The notes under the pieces were generated by a model. That model ran no database searches and was not told where the DNA came from. It saw only the letters and a list, made by a program, of their open reading frames with translations. From JAHHLP01 sp041609895 (lineage in GTDB: Bacteria; Bacteroidota; Rhodothermia; Rhodothermales; JABDKH01): a stretch of DNA of 22,662 bases. The DNA lies in contig JBFIPX010000034.1 of assembly GCA_041609895.1 (NCBI GenBank), positions 1 to 22,662 on the forward strand. Reading direction: 5' to 3'. Below are positions 17,462 to 22,662 of the stretch, piece by piece (position 1 is the first letter of the stretch; every line of letters begins with the position of its first letter). Both the position numbers and the translations under genes were made by a program.

Positions 17462-17770
17462 GTTGATGTGCGCGCATGAACGATTGGCGTACCAGAGGTT
17501 CCGTCCGACGAAATTTTTTTTGATAGGATCCGGATTCACGAATCGGCCTTTTTCCACTGTCGGTGGCCACTCTCAGGATTCTTATCGAGGCGTGTTCGGT
17601 CGGGTCGGCACGTTGGCGGGCAGAAATTTTTGCGAACTTCCAAAAAGTTTATTTCATTGTAGGGTAACGGCGACGGGCAAACGCCTGACCCCGTTTCTAC
17701 GCACATCATTGATTGGCACATCTAAAGGTGGGTTCTAAGAACGGCCTGGGAAACCGATCTTAGGACATGA

Positions 17771-17827
17771 AATAGGAAGCCCGGGACGGTGGGACCCCGG
17801 GCTTCCTCCTATTTATGGGGTTTTTGT
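17771..17827. terminator. Strong hairpin, probable (possibly bidirectional) terminator
   Basis: AGGAAGCCCGGG (17774-17785) and CCCGGGCTTCCT (17796-17807) form a perfect 12-bp stem with a 10-nt loop; outer AATAGG/CCTATT bases can extend it past a bulge. On the + strand it is followed by GGGGTTTTTGT. There, GGGGT (17817-17821) can also pair with ACCCC (17794-17798), which lies in the loop and right arm of the first stem, so two folds compete. No gene on either strand obviously ends here. Confidence 0.5.
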
Positions 17828-17931
17828 GTTTGCGCATCAACACCTAGCGGATGTTGAGAGTGCCGCGAGATAGAGTTGTCCTGTACGGTGAAGTTTCGGC
17901 TGTAGTCGTGTGGGATATGGGGTTGCTCGTC

Positions 17932-17956
17932 ATCGGCCTACCCCGGCGAGGCCGAT
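17932..17956. other. Perfect 8-bp inverted repeat
   Basis: ATCGGCCT and AGGCCGAT form a perfect stem around the 9-nt loop ACCCCGGCG. A TTTT follows about 9 nt after the stem on the + strand, too far for a good terminator. It may be an RNA structure or an operator; the sequence does not decide. Confidence 0.35.
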
Positions 17957-18233
17957 CAGGCAGGTTTTAGGACGGCGATGTTCCCCTGACAGCGGAATCA
18001 GTTCAGCCTCCACCCAACGCTTTTACGCTCATGCATCTCCACCCCCTCGATCACGGGCAACGCACCCTCAGGCCTGTGCACGTCGGCACAGCCACCTCGA
18101 GAGTGCCGCGCCTGTCTTTCTGACGCCGTTTTAGTGGGGTGAGCCCGGCGACCGGCTCCTTGAGTGATCCCGTTTGGCAAAGAAATACCTATGTAAAGAT
18201 GTAGCCGGTCCCGTTCCTAAACCCCGTTGCAAG

Positions 18234-21200
18234 ATGCGCACCAGGTGTCACACGGCAATCGCGAGAACGACTGTATCCATGTGGGCAGTGATCTCTTGTC
18301 TCGCTTCGATACCGACAGCAGCCCAGACTTTTGAAGTTCTTTGGGAGGCTCCGAATCCGAATGCTCGCATCTACCCCAGGACGATCTCTCCGAACGGCGA
18401 CCACATCATTTTTTCCCTGGACGAGTCCTTCTCGCAGTTCGTCTATGTGTGGTCGAAGGACTCGTCCGAGGTCAGAGACCTTGGACCGCTCGTTCAAGAG
18501 GTCACTGTTGCAGGAGCCCAACCTAGCGGCTTCATCAACTCACCGTCCGTCGTGACGAACGATGGACGGCTGATTACTGTTGGGGGGTTGAACCTGATAA
18601 CGAAAGATTCTTCGCGTACCTGGACGCAGGCCTTCTCGTGGGTAGACGGCGAGTTTACGCTCATCGGCGGCTCCGCGTGGTCGCAGCATGACTCCGGGGG
18701 CATGGGGATCTCTGGAGATGGGTCCACTGTGATCGGCTTTGTGAGATTCGATAGCGACCCGTCGGACCAGCTGTTCTTCGTCGCTCGAAACGGAGTTCCG
18801 ACCGTATTTCCGACACCGCCCTCCGGGCGAAAGTTCGTCACCGGAGGTAACAACGGCATCACAACCGACGGTTCAATGATCATTGGAAAGATGTGCGATG
18901 GCCGAGGGGTTTCATTCGACTGCGAGGCTGGGATTTGGACTGAACCGGGTTACATCGGCTCGGGCCGTGCCACTTTGAAGGGAAGCAGCTCTCTAGGTGC
19001 GATTGCTCCGAACGGCACCGCGGCCGTCTTCCCTAGTGATCTCGGCGGCTTCCTTTGGACCGGCTGTGGTCCGATCACCGATAATACGGGCATCGTGCCC
19101 ATCGACGGTCTTCTCGCTGCCGATAAGGTCAGAGCTGACGGGGCGCTACTAATCAAGAAACTGCCGGGCTTCTTGGACGTGCCCCATATCTGGACGCCGG
19201 TTACGGGGACCGTCAGCCATGAGGGAGCCATGCAGGCTTTCGGCATACTGCCGGAGGGCTGGACCGAGCTGAGCATACACGACGCCTCGACCGACGGCAC
19301 GGTGCTGATGGGTCGGGGCCGCGCGCCGGACGGGGTGATGAAGCTGTGGCGGGCTACCTTCACAGAGTCTGCAGGAAAGCGGCTGGCCGTGGCCTCCGAC
19401 GTGTGTTCGGACCACATCGAGATTCACACTCCTACGAAAGGAGAGTTTCTGAAGGTAGACGACCTGTATGAGGTGACGTGGAGTCACCCTGGAACGCCTG
19501 ATCCATTCGACGAACTGATCATCTCCTACAGTGATTTCTACGATGAGCAACTAGGATCCGTTTTTCCGCCGACGAGAATCGATACGATCCCCGGGAATGC
19601 GGAGCGATACTCAATGATCGTTCCGAACGCATCCTCTAAGAAAAGCGCGATACTGATTTCCCGCAAAAGCAGACCTTTTGACTACTTCGCGAGTGAGGTA
19701 TTTACTCTCCGGGGCTATGATCTTGTCCGCGAGATCGAGGGGGACTACGAGCCATTTCGGCCGAGTATTCATGGCTGGCCTTTTAGCAACAGCCGCGGCA
19801 ACCTCTTCCCAGACTCCGGATGGTACACGAACGATCAGTTCGATTACTCTTTCGGAACGGACCCCTTCAGCGGCGGGCCGTATTCGCTGCTTCTGTTTCC
19901 TGCAAAATCCGATGTGTTTCCCGATTGGCCGTCCTATGTGCGCGCATTCGGAACCGCTAACTCGTACCTCACCGGAGCGGAACCACTTCCGGTGTTTGGA
20001 TATCGAGCAGGAGCTATCCTGTTGTGGCATAAGTACCATCACGGAGAAAGGTGGGGCGGATCATGCTCGGGGATGTCGACGACTGCGCTCATGAAGTTCA
20101 CGGATCCGAACAGGTTCGACGAATTCGCCTCGACGGTTGCCACACCCGCATTCACGAAAGACTTGTCTCAGTTCGACCAAGACAAGCTAAAGGATTCGCC
20201 GACAGCAGGTGAATTCGCCATCTTCTTCCCCAATCCTCGTGAGATCGTCAACTCACGGCAGATCTACTGGTGGGGCGAACAGGCGCGACGTGCGGCTAAG
20301 GCCGGCCGAAAGCTGAATACCCGACAGGTCCTGGCCACTATCAAGGCTTTCTTTATGTTCGACGGCAACGCGAACTACCCCACCTCCTATCTATATATCA
20401 GTGAAGACTCGGTCGGTGCTCACGCGGTAGTTCCGTATCGACTGGAGGTCGAGGATCGCAAGGAAGGTATCTACCGCGCCTATATCTACGACCCGAACTA
20501 TCCGCTCGACGACACGAAATATATCGAGATCGACTCGACAGCCAATTTTTGGTACTACGACGACATCGTGGACGGGTGGGGCGGAGTGAGAGACATCTTC
20601 ATGATGAACCCGATCGCCGACTATTTCGAGCCCACCCCATTCCAGGCTAAGCTCTCCGCCGGTAAACATCCCACGAACAGTGATCCCCTGCTTGGCATCG
20701 GGGTAACTCCGGGCGTGAACTCGACGCTTCGGGCGCCGAACGGGCAAACCCTGAAGTACAAGGACGGGGTCGCGTCGGGCGATTACCTCGACGGCTTCGT
20801 TGATCTGCCCCCGGTCGGCGGCCCTGTGCTTCCGCGCGGCTATGTGGTTAAGGCCGGCGAATCATATGTACTTCAGGTCGATGTGCCGGACGACTCGCTT
20901 GCTCTCCTGAACATACAGGCGGACGATGGCAACATCCTCTATCATTATCACCGGCAAGACGCCGCTCGTGGGCAGACCGACCACTTTCAGTTCGACGCGG
21001 ACGGGGGTTTCTCCGCTGCCAACCGCGACACAGTGACAAAGCAGATTCGCCTAATCGGTGTCGCGCCACGGGGCGACCGAGAAGTCTTTTTTAGCACCGA
21101 TTCGCTCATGCTAACAGTTGCCGACTCGGTCCAGTTCGCAATCGTGGCCGACCGGCAGATGCAGCTCGGAAACGCCGGTCCTGCGAAAAGCTACGACCTG

Positions 21201-21692
21201 GTGATCGAACTCGGTGCGGTGCAGTCACGCAAGATTTTTCGAAGTGCCGACGTACCGTTCGGTGCAGGAGAAACGCATACAACGCAGATAGACTGGGACT
21301 TGTTTGGTCAAGGTCCCGTGGTCGTTGGAGTGGACGAAGACGGGGACGGCACGCCCGACTCGTTCTTACAGCTTGAGAACGAAGTCACCGGAACGGGGGC
21401 AGAAAAGGATCCGCAAGGTATGCTACCCAATGCCTATGGTCTAGCCCAAAATTTCCCCAACCCCTTCACTGATCAGACCACGATCCATTACACGTTGCCG
21501 CAGGCCGATGACGTCCGCCTGACGTTGATGGACGTATTGGGTCGGAAGGTAGCCGTCATGGCTTCGGGGCGCCAGTCAGCGGGCCGCCACGAGGTGCGAT
21601 TGGATGCCACCGCGCTACCCTCTGGTCTCTACTTCTACCGACTCCAGGCTGGCAACTATGTGGAGACAAGGCAGATGGTCGTCGTGAAGTAG
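18234..21692 (+). CDS. Large T9SS-secreted protein with HAF-type repeats and a cysteine-peptidase-like core
   Basis: This is a predicted exported protein of about 1152 aa. I chose the ATG at 18234 because it gives a clean signal peptide (MRTRCHTAIARTT, hydrophobic VSMWAVISCLASI, then PTAAQ); a TTG at 18174 would add 20 residues in front. About residues 30-385 carry repeats of the form ISGDGSTVIG, ITTDGSMIIG and ASTDGTVLMG followed by W/F strands, as in HAF-type beta-propeller-like proteins. About 395-520 look like a beta-sandwich (YEVTWSHPGTPD...). About 585-770 hold WGGSCSGMS (C611), GAHAVVPYRLE (H730) and YIYDPNYP (N755), a Cys/His/Asn order like papain-type peptidases or transglutaminases. 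More beta-rich sequence follows. The last 85 residues (NFPNPF, LMDVLGRKV, GLYFYRL, ending VVVK) are a type IX sorting domain. Activity is unproven. Confidence 0.85.
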   Translation: MRTRCHTAIARTTVSMWAVISCLASIPTAAQTFEVLWEAPNPNARIYPRTISPNGDHIIFSLDESFSQFVYVWSKDSSEVRDLGPLVQEVTVAGAQPSGFINSPSVVTNDGRLITVGGLNLITKDSSRTWTQAFSWVDGEFTLIGGSAWSQHDSGGMGISGDGSTVIGFVRFDSDPSDQLFFVARNGVPTVFPTPPSGRKFVTGGNNGITTDGSMIIGKMCDGRGVSFDCEAGIWTEPGYIGSGRATLKGSSSLGAIAPNGTAAVFPSDLGGFLWTGCGPITDNTGIVPIDGLLAADKVRADGALLIKKLPGFLDVPHIWTPVTGTVSHEGAMQAFGILPEGWTELSIHDASTDGTVLMGRGRAPDGVMKLWRATFTESAGKRLAVASDVCSDHIEIHTPTKGEFLKVDDLYEVTWSHPGTPDPFDELIISYSDFYDEQLGSVFPPTRIDTIPGNAERYSMIVPNASSKKSAILISRKSRPFDYFASEVFTLRGYDLVREIEGDYEPFRPSIHGWPFSNSRGNLFPDSGWYTNDQFDYSFGTDPFSGGPYSLLLFPAKSDVFPDWPSYVRAFGTANSYLTGAEPLPVFGYRAGAILLWHKYHHGERWGGSCSGMSTTALMKFTDPNRFDEFASTVATPAFTKDLSQFDQDKLKDSPTAGEFAIFFPNPREIVNSRQIYWWGEQARRAAKAGRKLNTRQVLATIKAFFMFDGNANYPTSYLYISEDSVGAHAVVPYRLEVEDRKEGIYRAYIYDPNYPLDDTKYIEIDSTANFWYYDDIVDGWGGVRDIFMMNPIADYFEPTPFQAKLSAGKHPTNSDPLLGIGVTPGVNSTLRAPNGQTLKYKDGVASGDYLDGFVDLPPVGGPVLPRGYVVKAGESYVLQVDVPDDSLALLNIQADDGNILYHYHRQDAARGQTDHFQFDADGGFSAANRDTVTKQIRLIGVAPRGDREVFFSTDSLMLTVADSVQFAIVADRQMQLGNAGPAKSYDLVIELGAVQSRKIFRSADVPFGAGETHTTQIDWDLFGQGPVVVGVDEDGDGTPDSFLQLENEVTGTGAEKDPQGMLPNAYGLAQNFPNPFTDQTTIHYTLPQADDVRLTLMDVLGRKVAVMASGRQSAGRHEVRLDATALPSGLYFYRLQAGNYVETRQMVVVK

Positions 21693-21784
21693 TCTGCCCT
21701 CTGACGATACTCTTTGGGGTGCAATTTCGTTTGGTCGCTGACTGTCACGTTCGGATTCCCGATGGTGAAATAGAGCGTAACGAC

Positions 21785-22662
21785 CTACGCCTGCGCCTCC
21801 TTGTCAAACGCCCGATCGAACGCGACATCTGACGGTGGGAAGTCGACCGCCCGCACGAAGTCGCAGGCCTCCGCGGCACCATGCTCGCGGTCCATGCCAA
21901 TGTCCTCCCACTCGACTGACAATGGACCTTCGTACCCGGCGCGATTTAGCTGGCGGATGATCTCCTCGAAGTCGATCTGGCCCCGACCCAGTGATCGAAA
22001 GTCCCAGTACCGCCGATCATCGCCGAAGTCAGTGTGGCCGCCGAACACGCCCGCTGCTGTCGGAACGGCCGACCACCAGACGTCTTTCATGTGCACGTGG
22101 AAAATGCGATCGCCGAACTTCCGGATGAAGTCTACATAGTCGACACCCTGGTAGCCGAGATGGCTGGGGTCGTAGTTGAACCCGAACGCGGAATGGCCAT
22201 CCACCGCCTCAATCGCGCGTTCGGCCGAGGCAATGTCGAACGCAATCTCCGTTGGGTGAACTTCCAGGGCGAACTTGACGCCCACGCTCTCGAACTCGTC
22301 AAGGATCGGCATCCATCGTTTGGCGAAGTCGGCAAACCCCGCCGCAATCATGTCCGGAGGTACGGGTGGAAAGCTGTACAGGTACTGCCAGATGGAACTC
22401 CCCGTAAAACCGTTCACGACCGAGACGCCGAACTTCTTGGCCGCTCTCGCCGTGTCGATCATCTCCTGGGCTGCGCGCTCCCGCACACCATCTGGATCAC
22501 CGTCACCCCAGACGTGCGGTGGTAGAATCGACTGATGCCGCGCGTCGATGTTATCGCAAACGGCCTGGCCCACCAGGTGATTGGAGATGGCAAAGCATTT
22601 CAGACCATGACTCCCCAGCAGCGCCCGCTTGGCGTCGCAATAAGAATCCTCGGAGACTGCCC
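21785..22662 (-). CDS. Sugar-phosphate isomerase/epimerase-like TIM-barrel protein (5' end outside window)
   Basis: The frame is open through the window's right edge. A GTG at 22573 is only an internal codon, because the sequence before it (SYCDAKRALLGSHGLKCFAISNHLVG-type) reads as normal family sequence. At least 292 residues are present. The metal-binding pattern of the xylose-isomerase-like/AP endonuclease 2 barrel is visible: LEVHPTE, FNYDPSHLGYQG, FHVHMKDVWW and LSVEWEDIGMDRE. HVWGDGDPDG near the start of the visible part matches a subgroup annotated as sugar-phosphate isomerases/epimerases. The substrate is unknown; polyol, inositol or keto-sugar metabolism is usual for relatives. It is convergent with the secreted-protein gene across a 92-bp gap with no clear terminator. 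Confidence 0.88.
   Translation of the reverse strand, partial: AVSEDSYCDAKRALLGSHGLKCFAISNHLVGQAVCDNIDARHQSILPPHVWGDGDPDGVRERAAQEMIDTARAAKKFGVSVVNGFTGSSIWQYLYSFPPVPPDMIAAGFADFAKRWMPILDEFESVGVKFALEVHPTEIAFDIASAERAIEAVDGHSAFGFNYDPSHLGYQGVDYVDFIRKFGDRIFHVHMKDVWWSAVPTAAGVFGGHTDFGDDRRYWDFRSLGRGQIDFEEIIRQLNRAGYEGPLSVEWEDIGMDREHGAAEACDFVRAVDFPPSDVAFDRAFDKEAQA

Larger units (their letters stand above)
17417..18233. other. Gene-free, hairpin-rich region between the SET gene and the secreted-protein gene
   Basis: About 0.8 kb separates the divergent SET and secreted-protein genes. The small open frames here have no family resemblance and unusual composition, so I do not call them genes. The region holds a hairpin with a T-run at 17441-17461, AT-rich patches at 17511-17520 and 17630-17655, a CCTGACC hairpin at 17679-17696, a strong 12-bp-stem hairpin at 17774-17807, a second GGGGTTTTTGT element at 17817-17827, an 8-bp-stem hairpin at 17932-17956, and a 12-bp direct repeat GAGAGTGCCGCG at 17856-17867 and 18099-18110. 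Promoters for both flanking genes should also lie here, but I cannot place them. Confidence 0.6.

Noticed and set aside
17417..17557. 47-residue N-terminal extension of the SET protein from a GTG
   Set aside because: The extension has no SET-family resemblance and crosses a hairpin with a T-run; the ATG at 17416 places the SET domain correctly.
17910..18134. 74-aa open frame in the gene-free region
   Set aside because: It is rich in Pro, Arg and Ser with no domain pattern, has no ribosome binding site and overlaps a hairpin.
18174..18233. TTG start adding 20 residues to the secreted protein
   Set aside because: The added residues would bury the clean signal peptide that starts at the ATG at 18234.
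1..22662. tRNA genes, DnaA-box clusters and transposase genes
   Set aside because: I looked for T-loop motifs, TTATCCACA-type boxes and transposase motifs on both strands and saw none that were convincing. A tRNA or box search program would be decisive.

Overview
The window comes from a GC-rich bacterial chromosome, most likely Bacteroidota in the broad sense and of the Rhodothermota/Balneolota kind. The main clue is a large secreted protein (18234-21692) that ends in a type IX secretion C-terminal sorting domain (AQNFPNPF...GLYFYRL...). Weak or absent Shine-Dalgarno sequences before most genes agree with this. The lineage is inferred from protein style only.

Layout. 2-277 (+) is the 3' end of a WYL-type transcriptional regulator. 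Mfd (368-3841, -) follows, convergent with it. The 290 bp upstream of mfd hold three near-identical 16-bp sites that differ by one base from the consensus ParB-binding parS site and sit exactly 46 bp apart. MurQ (4132-5043, -) and RecF (5147-6316, +) are divergent. A lipoprotein M48 metalloprotease (6343-7830, +) follows recF and converges on a MaoC-type hydratase (7836-8255, -). An RND/MMPL-family exporter (8427-10931, +) converges on two consecutive GT4 glycosyltransferases (10946-12100 and 12113-13357, both -). UvrA (13638-16505, -) comes next, then a dispersed repeat (about 16616-16810) that runs into the 3' end of a SET-domain methyltransferase gene (16766-17416, -). After that lie about 0.8 kb without a convincing gene but with several hairpins. 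The large T9SS-secreted protein (18234-21692, +) and the 3' part of a sugar-phosphate isomerase/epimerase-like gene that runs off the window (21785-22662, -) complete it.

Functionally the left two thirds are core maintenance. Mfd and UvrA belong to transcription-coupled nucleotide excision repair, RecF to recombinational gap repair, MurQ to cell-wall recycling, and the M48 protease, MMPL exporter and GT4 enzymes to the envelope. A parS-like cluster beside recF suggests an origin-proximal location. No complete new defence or mobile system is visible. The best candidates for new biology are the 46-bp-phased parS-like array, the hairpin-rich gene-free region at 17417-18233, and the secreted protein that combines HAF-type repeats with a cysteine-peptidase-like core.
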